Assembly: GCF_005845215.1 (NCBI RefSeq)
Contig: NZ_SPHO01000013.1
Location: 107,269-171,268 of the forward strand
Direction: 5' to 3'
Source: Clostridium sp. 1001271st1 H5
GTDB lineage: Bacteria > Bacillota > Clostridia > Lachnospirales > Lachnospiraceae
Length of the DNA: 64,000 nt
The stretch's first letter is position 1; every line of letters starts with the position of its first letter. The notes beneath the pieces are model-generated. The model did no database searches. It saw only the letters and a list, made by a program, of their open reading frames with translations, and was not told where the DNA came from. This document shows positions 16,693-25,442 of this stretch, piece after piece. The position numbers and the translations under genes are program-made.

Positions 16693-17586
16693 TTATACGG
16701 CGGCTGACCCCATTCCCCTGGCCAGCCGTATAAAGGCATCCATCTCCCTGGTAACCCACTTGTCCTTATGATAAACAATCTGGCGCCAGGTTCTCATATA
16801 GAAATCCCTGACATCCAGCACAGCCAGCTCCCCTTTGATGATGTCCCTGTGAATGGTGAATTCCGGCAGAAAGGAAACGCCCAGGTTCTTTCTCAGCAGG
16901 CTGATGATGAATTCCGTATTGCCGATTTCCAGGAAGGGCTGTATTTGCTTTTCCTGGGCAGCCAGGTACTGGTCCAGGATGAACCGGTAGCTGGCGTTTC
17001 GTTCGGTGAGGATGAAGGGCTGTTCAATGACCTGGTCCAGGTCCAGGCTGTCCCGGCCCACAAGGGGATGCCGGGAAGAAGTGACGAACACAATATCCTC
17101 CGGTTCTTCCAGGACTTTTATCCATTTGCTGTCATACATACGCTTATCCAGGAAATACACTATATCAATGGCATTGCTGTTCATCATCTCTAACAGTGTT
17201 TCGGGGGAATCCGTGATTAGCCGGATGTTGACTCTGGGATAGAGCCGGTGGTATTCCCTGAGAAGCTCCGGGAATATGGTGGCGCAAATGGATTCGATGG
17301 TTCCCAGGCACAGGCTGCCGGTAAGCTCGGTTACATGGGTGACTGCATCTTTTGCGTGTTCCAGCTCCTTCATGACAGAGACAGCGTGTTCGTAGAACAG
17401 GGCTCCCTGGTGGGTCAGGGTGGTCTGCTTGCCGATGCGGTCAAAGAGATGGACGTTCAGCTCCTGCTCCAGCTGCTTAATTTGAATGGTGACGGCTGCC
17501 TGGGAATATCCCAGCTGTTTTGCCGCCTTGGAAAAGCTCTTTAACTGCGCCACCTGAAGGAAGGCGGCAATCTCCCGTAGTTCCAT
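16693..17586 (-). CDS. LysR family regulator divergent from the cysteine desulfidase-like operon
   Basis: A 297-residue LTTR of the CysB/CynR-like group. The N-terminal HTH is MELREIAAFLQVAQLKSFSKAAKQLGYSQAAVTIQIKQLE (beginning of the protein), followed by NVHLFDRIGKQTTLTHQG. The effector domain starts near residue 90 (GSLCLGTIESICATIFPELL). It is divergent from 17760 with a 173-base gap that contains several dyads, so it is the likely local regulator of the desulfidase and symporter. The inducer is unknown; cysteine or a related amino acid is a guess from the target genes. Confidence 0.9.
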   Translation of the reverse strand: MELREIAAFLQVAQLKSFSKAAKQLGYSQAAVTIQIKQLEQELNVHLFDRIGKQTTLTHQGALFYEHAVSVMKELEHAKDAVTHVTELTGSLCLGTIESICATIFPELLREYHRLYPRVNIRLITDSPETLLEMMNSNAIDIVYFLDKRMYDSKWIKVLEEPEDIVFVTSSRHPLVGRDSLDLDQVIEQPFILTERNASYRFILDQYLAAQEKQIQPFLEIGNTEFIISLLRKNLGVSFLPEFTIHRDIIKGELAVLDVRDFYMRTWRQIVYHKDKWVTREMDAFIRLARGMGSAAV

Positions 17587-17640
17587 ATAATAGATTTCCT
17601 TTGCTCATTTTGTATAAAAATTTTTAAACGATATTATAAA

Positions 17641-17685
17641 AACATTAAATTTTACAACCATATGGTTTTATGGTACATTAATGTT
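17641..17685. promoter_or_regulatory. Nested dyads between lysR and the desulfidase gene
   Basis: AACATTAA (17641-17648) and TTAATGTT (17678-17685) form an inverted repeat that encloses the 12-bp palindrome AACCATATGGTT (17656-17667). ACATTAATGT at 17675 is itself palindromic. These are probable LysR sites; the exact core is not determined. Confidence 0.55.
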
Positions 17686-17759
17686 AATCAGAAATCAATA
17701 CAAAATGTATAGTAATTTTCCGGATAATCAATTAAAATGAGAAAGGAATCACAATCATC

Positions 17760-19037
17760 ATGGAGAAAACAAATGTTAAGTACGGAGCTTATGTTCAAAT
17801 TCTGAAGGAGGAGCTGCTTCCTGCCATGGGATGTACAGAGCCCATTGCCCTTGCCTATGCGGCAGCCACAGCCAGGAAAGTGCTGGGGGAACTGCCGGAC
17901 CGTGTTGTGGTAGGAGCCAGCGGAAGCATCATCAAGAATGTGAAGTCAGTCATTGTGCCTAACACGAATCATCTGAAGGGCATTCCGGCAGCAGCGGCAG
18001 CGGGAATCGTGGCAGGAGATTCGGACAAAGAACTGGAGGTGATTGCGGAAGTTACGCCAGATGAGACCAGACAGATGAAGGAATTCCTGGACAATACGGA
18101 AATCAGGGTGGAGCATGTGGATAACGGCATCACATTTGATATTATCGTGACTCTGTATAAGGGGGATTCCTACGCAAAGGTCCGTATCGCCAATTACCAC
18201 ACCAATATTGTGCTGGTTGAAAAGAATGGGGAGATTCTTAAGCAGGTTGAGGTGGCAGGCGAGGAGGAGGAAGGTCTGACTGACAGAAGCCTGCTGAACA
18301 TGGAGGATATCTGGGATTTCATCAATACGGTGGATATCGGGGATATCCGGGAAGTACTGGACCGTCAGATTAAGTACAACTGGGCCATTGCACAGGAGGG
18401 ACTGAAGGGGAATTACGGCGCCAATATTGGTTCCGTTCTTCTGGAGATGTCCGGAAATGACGTCCGCACCAGGGCAAAGGCCATGGCGGCAGCAGGTTCG
18501 GATGCCAGGATGAATGGCTGTGAACTGCCGGTCATCATCAATTCGGGAAGCGGCAACCAGGGTATCACTGCCTCTGTTCCCGTGCTGGTATACGCAGAGG
18601 AATTGAAGGTGGATGAGGATAAGAAGTACAGGGCGCTGGCCCTGTCCAACCTGACAGCCATCCATCAGAAGACGCCCATTGGCAGGCTGTCCGCTTACTG
18701 CGGTGCTGTCAGTGCAGGCGCAGGCGCTGGCGCAGGCATTGCTTACCTGTGCGGCGGCGGTTTTGAAGAAGTCGTACATACGGTTGTGAACGCCCTTGCC
18801 ATTGTGTCCGGCATTGTCTGTGACGGGGCAAAGGCTTCCTGTGCAGCCAAGATTGCCTCGGCAGTGGATGCGGGAATCCTGGGATACAACATGTATATAC
18901 GCGGTCAGCAGTTTTACGGGGGAGACGGCATTGTCACCAAGGGTGTCGAGGCCACACTTAAGAACGTTGGTCGCCTTGGAAAAGAAGGGATGAAGGAGAC
19001 CAATGAGGAAATCATAAAAATCATGATTGGAGAATAA
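17760..19037 (+). CDS. L-cysteine desulfidase-like protein (UPF0597 / CyuA family)
   Basis: A 425-residue member of the UPF0597/SDH-alpha-like family. The hallmark MGCTEPIALAYAAA near residue 23 supplies one [4Fe-4S] ligand (Cys25). Further conserved stretches are SGSIIKNVKSVIVPNT, INSGSGNQG, and a cysteine-rich end (YLCGGGFEEVV, GIVCDGAKASCAAKIASA). Characterised relatives (CdsB in methanogens, CyuA/YhaM in enterics) break L-cysteine to pyruvate, sulfide and ammonia. The symporter that starts 2 bases after the stop is the probable uptake partner. Activity on serine or threonine cannot be excluded. Confidence 0.85.
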   Translation: MEKTNVKYGAYVQILKEELLPAMGCTEPIALAYAAATARKVLGELPDRVVVGASGSIIKNVKSVIVPNTNHLKGIPAAAAAGIVAGDSDKELEVIAEVTPDETRQMKEFLDNTEIRVEHVDNGITFDIIVTLYKGDSYAKVRIANYHTNIVLVEKNGEILKQVEVAGEEEEGLTDRSLLNMEDIWDFINTVDIGDIREVLDRQIKYNWAIAQEGLKGNYGANIGSVLLEMSGNDVRTRAKAMAAAGSDARMNGCELPVIINSGSGNQGITASVPVLVYAEELKVDEDKKYRALALSNLTAIHQKTPIGRLSAYCGAVSAGAGAGAGIAYLCGGGFEEVVHTVVNALAIVSGIVCDGAKASCAAKIASAVDAGILGYNMYIRGQQFYGGDGIVTKGVEATLKNVGRLGKEGMKETNEEIIKIMIGE

Positions 19038-19039
19038 GT

Positions 19040-20233
19040 ATGAAAAAAATAACAGGCAGTTTACCGTTCCGGTTGCTTCTGGGAGTCATCCTGGGCATCA
19101 TTGTGGGCCAGCTGGCCGGGAACGGCCTCATGCATGTTGTTGTGACAATCAAATACATCCTGAATCAGGTCATTGTTTTCTGTGTACCGCTCATCATCAT
19201 CGGATTCATTGCCCCTTCCATAACAAGGCTGGGGAACAATGCATCCAAAATGCTGGGAGTTGCCATTACCATCGCCTATGTTTCATCCATCGGAGCAGCC
19301 CTTTTTGCCATGACGGCAGGTTTCCTTATGATTCCTCACCTGTCCATTGCCACTGAGGTGGAGGGATTAAAGGATTTGCCCCAAATTGTGTTCCAGCTGG
19401 ATATACCTCAAATCATGCCCGTGATGAGCGCCCTGGTGTTCTCGCTGCTTCTGGGCCTGGCTGCCACCTGGACCAAGGCCGCAGTGATTACAGAGGTGCT
19501 GGAAGAATTTCAGCAGATTGTGCTCTCCATTGTTACCAGGGTGGTTATTCCCATCCTTCCTGTATTTATCGCATTTACATTCTGCGCCCTCTCCTATGAG
19601 GGAACTATTACAAAACAGCTTCCGGTGTTCATCCAGGTAGTTATCATTGTCATGATTGGACATTACATCTGGCTGGCCCTGCTGTACGCCATCGGCGGCG
19701 CCTACTCGGGCAAGAATCCGCTGGATGTCATAAAGAATTACGGTCCTGCCTATATTACCGCAGTAGGAACCATGTCGTCTGCGGCCACACTGGCGGTTGC
19801 CCTGCGCTGCGCCAAGAAGTCGCAGCCGCCCCTCAGGGATGACATGGTGGACTTCGGCATTCCGCTGTTTGCCAATATCCATCTGTGCGGTTCTGTTCTG
19901 ACAGAGGTATTCTTTGTCATGACCATATCCAAGATTCTTTACGGAACCATTCCGTCCCTGGGCACCATGCTGCTGTTCTGCGCCCTGTTAGGCGTGTTTG
20001 CCATCGGAGCGCCCGGTGTTCCGGGAGGCACGGTTATGGCCTCCCTGGGGCTGATTACAGGCGTGCTGGGATTTGACGAGACGGGTACTGCCCTGATGCT
20101 TACCATTTTTGCCCTTCAGGACAGCTTTGGAACCGCATGCAATGTGACCGGCGACGGCGCCCTGACCATGATTCTCACAGGCTTTGCCGAGAAACACGGG
20201 ATTAAAAGGCAGAAGATTGAAAGCGGGCTGTAA
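19040..20233 (+). CDS. Dicarboxylate/amino acid:cation symporter (DAACS family)
   Basis: A 397-residue integral membrane protein with about eight helices and re-entrant loops. It carries the DAACS signatures GTMSSAATLAVALRCAKK (serine-rich loop) and GTACNVTGDGALTMILTGF (substrate/Na+ site). It begins 2 bases after the desulfidase stop, and its ribosome site (TTGGAGAATAAG) lies inside that gene, so translation is coupled. The family moves glutamate, aspartate, serine or threonine with Na+. The neighbour suggests cysteine or serine here, which is inference. Confidence 0.9.
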   Translation: MKKITGSLPFRLLLGVILGIIVGQLAGNGLMHVVVTIKYILNQVIVFCVPLIIIGFIAPSITRLGNNASKMLGVAITIAYVSSIGAALFAMTAGFLMIPHLSIATEVEGLKDLPQIVFQLDIPQIMPVMSALVFSLLLGLAATWTKAAVITEVLEEFQQIVLSIVTRVVIPILPVFIAFTFCALSYEGTITKQLPVFIQVVIIVMIGHYIWLALLYAIGGAYSGKNPLDVIKNYGPAYITAVGTMSSAATLAVALRCAKKSQPPLRDDMVDFGIPLFANIHLCGSVLTEVFFVMTISKILYGTIPSLGTMLLFCALLGVFAIGAPGVPGGTVMASLGLITGVLGFDETGTALMLTIFALQDSFGTACNVTGDGALTMILTGFAEKHGIKRQKIESGL

Positions 20234-20296
20234 TGAATTGATTTATAAGTTTGACTAATATGAATATAGCAATTTATAATAAAACCAAATTTGCTC

Positions 20297-20327
20297 TTGA
20301 ACCTATAGTAACTATAGGATATATAAT
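20297..20327 (+). promoter_or_regulatory. MerR-type promoter of the purine operon
   Basis: TTGAAC (20297-20302), a 19-base spacer and TATAAT (20322-20327). The spacer is occupied by the dyad CCTATAG-TAA-CTATAGG (20302-20318). An over-long spacer with an operator inside is the arrangement recognised by MerR-family activators, and the operon encodes a MerR protein. A longer inverted repeat (GCTCTTGAA at 20293, TTCAAGAGC at 20331) frames the site. Confidence 0.65.
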
Positions 20328-20346
20328 GAATTCAAGAGCCAAACGG

Positions 20347-20376
20347 AAAGGACCGGCTGGCAAAGCCGGTCTTTTT
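20347..20376 (+). terminator. Terminator in front of the amidohydrolase gene
   Basis: An 8-bp stem (20351-20358 with 20364-20371), flanked by AAAG and a CTTTTT tract. It lies after the MerR-type promoter and only 31 bases before the next start codon, so it may act as an attenuator as well as ending the symporter transcript. Confidence 0.75.
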
Positions 20377-20407
20377 ACTTAAGACATTTCCGAAAGAGAG
20401 GTAAGGA

Positions 20408-21838
20408 ATGGACAGGAAGATTCTTATTAAGAATGCAAAGGCAATCGTGTCCTGTGACGGGGAAGACCGGGTTTACAGGGATGCGGATATGCTGATTGAG
20501 GGACCGAAGATACTGGCAATCGGCAGGGACCTGATGAAGGGACAGGGCCCGGAAGGGGCAGGGGATTTGAGCCGTGAGGACATCCAGGTAATCCGTGCCG
20601 ACGGAAAATTTGTGTATCCGGGTCTGATTAACACCCATCATCACTTTTTCCAGACCTTTGTGCGCAACCTCATAACCATTGACTATCCCAATATGATGGT
20701 GATGGACTGGATTGATAAGATTTACCGCATATTCCAGAACATTGATTCCGACGTGATTTATTACTCCACCCTTACATCCTTTGCGGATTTGATTAAACAC
20801 GGATGTACCTGTGCCTTTGACCACCAGTACTGCTACACCAAAAAGACAGGCTGTTCCCCTGTGGACCGCCAGATGGAGGCAGCGGAGCTTTTAGGCATCC
20901 GGTACCACGCCGGAAGAGGAACCAACACTCTGCCCAGAAGCGAGGGAAGCTCCATTCCCGACAATATGCTGGAGACAACGGACGGGTTCTTAAAGGACTG
21001 TGACAGGCTGATTGGACTGTATCATGATTCCAGGCCATTTTCCATGAAACAGATTGTTATGGCTCCCTGCCAGCCCATTAACTGCCGCAGGGAAACCTTT
21101 GCGGAAACCGTTGCCATGGCCAGGGATAAGGGGGTCAGGATGCACACCCATCTGGGCGAAGGAGAGAACGAAGGCATGGTGGCCCGCTGGGGCATGCGCA
21201 CCATGGACTGGTGCGGGGAGATGGGATTCATTGGTGAGGATGTATGGTATGCCCATGACTGGGAAGTGACAAAGGACGAGTATAAGGTGCTGGCAGCCAC
21301 CGGCACCGGGGTTTCCCACTGTCCGGCGCCGGCCGTACTGGGCGGTTTTCCGATTCTCAATATTAAGGAAATGCAGGAAGCCGGCATTCTGGTGAGCCTG
21401 GGATGCGATGGTTCCGCCACCAATGACAGCTCCAATCTGATGGATGCCCTGCGCATGGCTTATCTGATGCAGGCCTGCCACACCAAGGAGAGAGGGGGAT
21501 GCACCTCTGCCTATGATATGCTAAAGGTGGCCACCATAAACGGGGCCAGGACCCTTGGAAGGCCTGATTTGGGGTCCCTGGAAGCAGGAAAAGCAGCAGA
21601 CCTGTTTATGATTGACACAGAAACACTGGAGCTGGCGGGAGCTCTCCACGACCCCAGGAACCTGCTGGCAAGAGTGGGACTCACCGGACCGGTATGGATG
21701 ACAATGATTAACGGAACCATTGTTTACAAGGACGGAGTCCTGAAGGGCGTGGATGAAAGAAAGCTGGCCCGCGAGGGTGAGGCTGTGTGCACAAGGGTTA
21801 TCAGGGAGCCTCACAGCGCTTACAGGGATTTCATCTGA
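20408..21838 (+). CDS. Amidohydrolase, 8-oxoguanine deaminase-like
   Basis: A 476-residue metal-dependent amidohydrolase. The TIM barrel has the HxH-type motif (INTHHHFFQT), HTHLGEGENEG, the later histidine in AHDW, SHCPAPAVLGG and the metal aspartate in GCDGSATND. The NTHHHFFQT motif and overall pattern are closest to the 8-oxoguanine deaminase / AtzB-like branch. Such enzymes deaminate 8-oxoguanine, guanine or related purines. It heads a run with a MerR regulator and a BMP-type nucleoside ABC transporter, which supports a purine-salvage role. AGAGAGGTAAGG precedes the ATG. The substrate is inferred. Confidence 0.85.
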   Translation: MDRKILIKNAKAIVSCDGEDRVYRDADMLIEGPKILAIGRDLMKGQGPEGAGDLSREDIQVIRADGKFVYPGLINTHHHFFQTFVRNLITIDYPNMMVMDWIDKIYRIFQNIDSDVIYYSTLTSFADLIKHGCTCAFDHQYCYTKKTGCSPVDRQMEAAELLGIRYHAGRGTNTLPRSEGSSIPDNMLETTDGFLKDCDRLIGLYHDSRPFSMKQIVMAPCQPINCRRETFAETVAMARDKGVRMHTHLGEGENEGMVARWGMRTMDWCGEMGFIGEDVWYAHDWEVTKDEYKVLAATGTGVSHCPAPAVLGGFPILNIKEMQEAGILVSLGCDGSATNDSSNLMDALRMAYLMQACHTKERGGCTSAYDMLKVATINGARTLGRPDLGSLEAGKAADLFMIDTETLELAGALHDPRNLLARVGLTGPVWMTMINGTIVYKDGVLKGVDERKLAREGEAVCTRVIREPHSAYRDFI

Positions 21839-21890
21839 CAGGGAATCCGGCACCAAATCCGGCAGTATAACAAGAAAGAAGGTTGGCGGG

Positions 21891-22652
21891 GTGAAGGAAT
21901 ATTTTACCATTGGCGAGTTGGCGGAGCTATTCGGGCTGAATATACAGACCCTGTACTATTATGACAGTATCGGCATCTTTTCACCCAGGGAACGCAGCGG
22001 AAAAAGCGGGCGCAGGAAATATGAGTTCGACCAGATATACGAGCTGGCAACGGTGTCCTATATGCGCCGCCTGGGTTATTCCCTGGAAGAAATCAAGGAA
22101 TCCAGAACCAGCCTAAACTCCAGCAAGGCCGTAGACATCATGAAGCAGCGTTCCCAGGAGCTTCGCAGGCAGTGGCAGGAGCTGCTCAACATAGACGAGG
22201 CCATCCAGAGAAAAATCCGGTTTGTGGAACAGGAGATGAAGGGAATCCGCCTGGATGAGATTACGGTGAAGCATTTTGAGGACCGGAAGTTTATATCCAT
22301 TGGAGACGAGGAGCTTTTGTACAGGGAGAATTCCTTTTACTTTTATCCCACCATTGCCTTTTATGAGGGGGACCGGAAATACTTTGGGGCCTACCTGTAT
22401 CCGGACCATGAGGAGATACCAAAGACAATACCCCGGTCCAAAATCCAGATTATCCCGGGAGGCGATTTTCTCTGCGGATACCATCTGGGAGGATATGAGG
22501 GCGTGCCGGATACCATACGACGCCTGAGGGAGGCCAGACCAGATCTTAAGCTGGGGGCGCAGGCCATTAATTTTAATATACTGGACCAGTTCGTGGAGAG
22601 CCGTAATGAGAATTTCATCACCGCCATGCAGATTCGGGTGTTGCAGAGCTGA
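21891..22652 (+). CDS. MerR family regulator with GyrI-like effector domain
   Basis: A 253-residue protein from a GTG start at 21891 with AAGAAGG 8 bases upstream. The frame is open upstream to 21753, inside the preceding gene, but MerR proteins begin with the HTH. The N-terminal HTH is YFTIGELAELFGLNIQTLYYYDSIGIF with the wing RKYEFDQIYELATV, then a dimerisation helix (residues 80-120). A BmrR/GyrI-like ligand-binding domain follows (FEDRKFISIGDEELL to the end, with GGYEGVPDTIRRLRE). It probably acts on the 19-bp-spacer promoter at 20297, controlling its own operon; the ligand may be a purine. Confidence 0.88.
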   Translation: MKEYFTIGELAELFGLNIQTLYYYDSIGIFSPRERSGKSGRRKYEFDQIYELATVSYMRRLGYSLEEIKESRTSLNSSKAVDIMKQRSQELRRQWQELLNIDEAIQRKIRFVEQEMKGIRLDEITVKHFEDRKFISIGDEELLYRENSFYFYPTIAFYEGDRKYFGAYLYPDHEEIPKTIPRSKIQIIPGGDFLCGYHLGGYEGVPDTIRRLREARPDLKLGAQAINFNILDQFVESRNENFITAMQIRVLQS

Positions 22653-22715
22653 ATGGCGTTATAAAGTCAAATGAGGAAATTTGAAAAATCGAAAGAAAAA
22701 GGAAGGATAAGAGAC

Positions 22716-23822
22716 ATGAAAAACAGAAAGCGTTTAGCAGCGGCAGCCCTGGCATTGTCCATGGCAGGCTTTGGCCTGACCGGATGCAGCGGGGAAACAA
22801 AGGAGACAGCGGCAAAGACAGAGGCTGCCCAGGCAGCGGACAAAGAGGGAGCAGGTACGGCGGATAAGCAGGCAGAAGGCTCTCAGGCAGAAGGGGGACA
22901 GGCAGCGGACGGCAGGACGTATAAGGTAGCCCTGTGCCTGTCCGGCGCAGCCAATGATATGGGCTGGTGCCAGTCAGCCTATGACGGCCTTAAGCTTCTG
23001 GAGGCGGATTACGGCTGTGAGGTGACCTATACGGAGAATCTGACGCCGGATGACATTGAGGCTGCTTTTGCGGATTATGCGGCCAGCGGATATGACGTTG
23101 TCATCGGCCATGGATACGAGTTCGGTGACCCGGCTGTGGATGTGGCGGAGCAGTATCCCGATACAAAGTTTATTGTGACTGAAGGCGAGGTATCTGCTGA
23201 TAATGTGGCTTCCTATGTGTCAAAATGTGAGGAAGGCGGATACATCATGGGAATGCTGGCCGCCGGCATGTCCGAGAGCGGCAAGGTGGGCTTTATAGGG
23301 CCGATTCAGGGTGCCTCCCTTGTGAAGATTATGAACGGATTTGAGGACGGGGCAAAGGAGGTAAACCCGGACATCCAGGTACAGACCGCATGGACCGGTT
23401 CCTTTACCGATACAGCCCTTGGCAAGGAGGCTGCCCAGGCCATGATTGACAGCGGTGCGGATGTAATCGGACACTGTGCCAACGAATCGGGAACAGGAGC
23501 CATCAATGCTGCAAAGGAAGCAAAGGTCTATGCCACAGGTGATTCCTATGACCAGAACGACCTGGCTCCGGACACCATCCTTTCCTCCTCTGTTTACCAT
23601 ATTCCCCATGTGATTGAGCTGGCCTTCAAGACCGTTGTGGACGGAACCTTTGAGGGAGGCATCTACCAGCTGGGAATGGCAGACGGGGCAGTGAGCGTTG
23701 CGCCTTACCACAATCTGGATGCAGCTGTTCCTGATGAGCTGAAGCAGCGGATTTCCGATAAGATTGCAGCAATTGAATCTGGAGCGTTTGAAGTACCATG
23801 TGATACAAAGCCCAGAGCATAA
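22716..23822 (+). CDS. BMP family substrate-binding lipoprotein (nucleoside/purine uptake)
   Basis: A 368-residue lipoprotein: MKNRKR, a hydrophobic run and the lipobox LTGC with the acylated Cys24. A low-complexity Ala/Glu/Gln linker (residues 25-65) precedes a periplasmic-binding domain of the Bmp/PnrA type (KVALCLSGAANDMGWCQSAYDGLK ... VIGHGYEFGDPAVDVAEQYPDTKFIVTEGEV ... SCVYHIPHVIELAFK-like segment). PnrA-like proteins bind purine nucleosides. GGAAGGATAAGAGAC places the start at 22716. The transporter genes follow directly. A ligand other than a nucleoside is possible, since BMP proteins vary. Confidence 0.9.
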   Translation: MKNRKRLAAAALALSMAGFGLTGCSGETKETAAKTEAAQAADKEGAGTADKQAEGSQAEGGQAADGRTYKVALCLSGAANDMGWCQSAYDGLKLLEADYGCEVTYTENLTPDDIEAAFADYAASGYDVVIGHGYEFGDPAVDVAEQYPDTKFIVTEGEVSADNVASYVSKCEEGGYIMGMLAAGMSESGKVGFIGPIQGASLVKIMNGFEDGAKEVNPDIQVQTAWTGSFTDTALGKEAAQAMIDSGADVIGHCANESGTGAINAAKEAKVYATGDSYDQNDLAPDTILSSSVYHIPHVIELAFKTVVDGTFEGGIYQLGMADGAVSVAPYHNLDAAVPDELKQRISDKIAAIESGAFEVPCDTKPRA

Positions 23823-23903
23823 GATATTTCCTGAAAAGGGCCTGCATCAAACCAAACGCAGCAGAGCGTGTCCGGGGGTGCGGGCCCTGTTTGGAAAGAA
23901 AGG

Positions 23904-25442
23904 ATGGAGCAGATGCCATTACTTGAGATGAAGCATATAACCAAATCCTTTGCTGGCGTGTATGCCAATGAGGATGTGGACCTGTCTGTGGAACAGGGGG
24001 AGATACATGCGCTGTTAGGAGAAAATGGGGCGGGCAAGACCACTCTCATGAATATTCTGTTTGGCATTTATAAGGCGGACAGGGGAGAAATCTGTTTTAA
24101 AGGTGAACATGTGGAATTTAAATCGCCGGGGGAGGCCATAGCCAGGGGAATCGGCATGGTGCACCAGCATTTTTCCCTGGTGAAGAAAATGACGGTGCTG
24201 GACAATGTGATGCTGGGCCTTAAAGGGGAGGGTATGGTGGCGGACCGGAAGTCGGCACGGAAAAAGCTTATGGGCCTTGCAGAGACTTACGGACTTCTGG
24301 TAAAACCGGAGGCCCCTGTCCATACCCTTTCCGTGGGAGAGCAGCAGAGGGTGGAGATTCTTAAGGCCCTGTACCGGGATGTGAGCCTGCTGATTCTGGA
24401 TGAACCCACCGGCGTTCTTACGCCCCAGGAGACGGAAAATTTCTTCGGGGTGTTGAAACGGCTCCGGGATGAGGGATATGGAATCATCATCATCACCCAC
24501 AGGCTGGGGGAAATCATGGATATCAGCGACCGGGTGACGGTGCTGCGGGACGGCCGGAAGATTAAGAGCCTGGTGACAAAGGAGACAACGCCAGAGGAGC
24601 TGTCAGCCTGCATGATTGGCCGGGAGCTTAAGAAGGATATGGACGTAGGGAAAGCCCCTGAAGGGGAAATAACCTTAAAACTCAGTAATGTGTGCCTCCA
24701 CAAAAAGCACAGCTCCAAGCTGGCCTTAGACCATATAAGCTTTGCCATCCGCAGGGGAGAAATCCTGGGAGTCGCAGGCGTGGAGGGAAACGGCCAGAAG
24801 GAACTGGCTGAGGTTATAACAGGAATCCGCAGGATGAGCAGCGGAGAGATTACATTCCTGGGAGCGGATATGAGCGGGAAGAATGTGAAGCAGCGGTTCA
24901 GAAAAGGCATATCCTACATCTCGGATGACCGTCAGAACGACAGCCTGGTCATGGACATGACCGTGATGGACAACCTGATTTTAAGGGATTTTGACCGGCG
25001 GCCATATTCAGGGAGAATGGTGCTGGATTACGAGGAGGCTGAGTACAGAGCCCAGGAGGCCCTGAAAGAATACAGCATCAAGACCTCAGGCAAAAGCGGT
25101 ATCCACACGCCGGTTAAGCTGATGAGTGGCGGAAACCAGCAAAAGGTCATACTTTCCAGGGAGATATCTGAGGAGGCCAGCCTGATTCTGGCCAGCCAGC
25201 CCACAAGGGGCCTGGATATCGGCGCCACCCGGTTTGTGCATGAAACCTTTATCAGACAGAGGGACGACGGCATGAGCATCCTGCTGATTTCCGCTGACCT
25301 GGATGAAATCCTGTTGCTTTGCGACCGCATCCTGGTCATGTATGAAGGCCGTATCATAGGGGAGATGCCCAGGGAAGAGGCGGATATACATAAGATTGGC
25401 CTGCTGATGGGCGGTATTGCTAAGGAGGCGGCAAATGGATAG
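23904..25442 (+). CDS. Double ATP-binding protein of a BMP-type nucleoside ABC transporter
   Basis: About 512 residues with two fused ABC ATPase domains. The first has Walker A GENGAGKTT, signature LSVGEQQR and Walker B LLILDEPTG. The second keeps a degenerate Walker A (GVEGNGQKE), signature MSGGNQQK and a Walker B-like LILASQPTRGLDIG; this asymmetry is usual for the family (RbsA/NupO-like). The start may be 23904 or 23913 (MPLLEMKHITKSF); ribosome-site evidence is similar. A 6-bp hairpin between the lipoprotein gene and this one (AGGGCC/GGCCCT) may keep lipoprotein expression higher. The permease gene overlaps its end by 8 bases. Confidence 0.93.
   Translation: MEQMPLLEMKHITKSFAGVYANEDVDLSVEQGEIHALLGENGAGKTTLMNILFGIYKADRGEICFKGEHVEFKSPGEAIARGIGMVHQHFSLVKKMTVLDNVMLGLKGEGMVADRKSARKKLMGLAETYGLLVKPEAPVHTLSVGEQQRVEILKALYRDVSLLILDEPTGVLTPQETENFFGVLKRLRDEGYGIIIITHRLGEIMDISDRVTVLRDGRKIKSLVTKETTPEELSACMIGRELKKDMDVGKAPEGEITLKLSNVCLHKKHSSKLALDHISFAIRRGEILGVAGVEGNGQKELAEVITGIRRMSSGEITFLGADMSGKNVKQRFRKGISYISDDRQNDSLVMDMTVMDNLILRDFDRRPYSGRMVLDYEEAEYRAQEALKEYSIKTSGKSGIHTPVKLMSGGNQQKVILSREISEEASLILASQPTRGLDIGATRFVHETFIRQRDDGMSILLISADLDEILLLCDRILVMYEGRIIGEMPREEADIHKIGLLMGGIAKEAANG

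Noticed and set aside
20234..20407. Purine riboswitch before the deaminase
   Set aside because: The conserved core and three-way junction of the purine class are absent. The palindrome fits a protein operator better.
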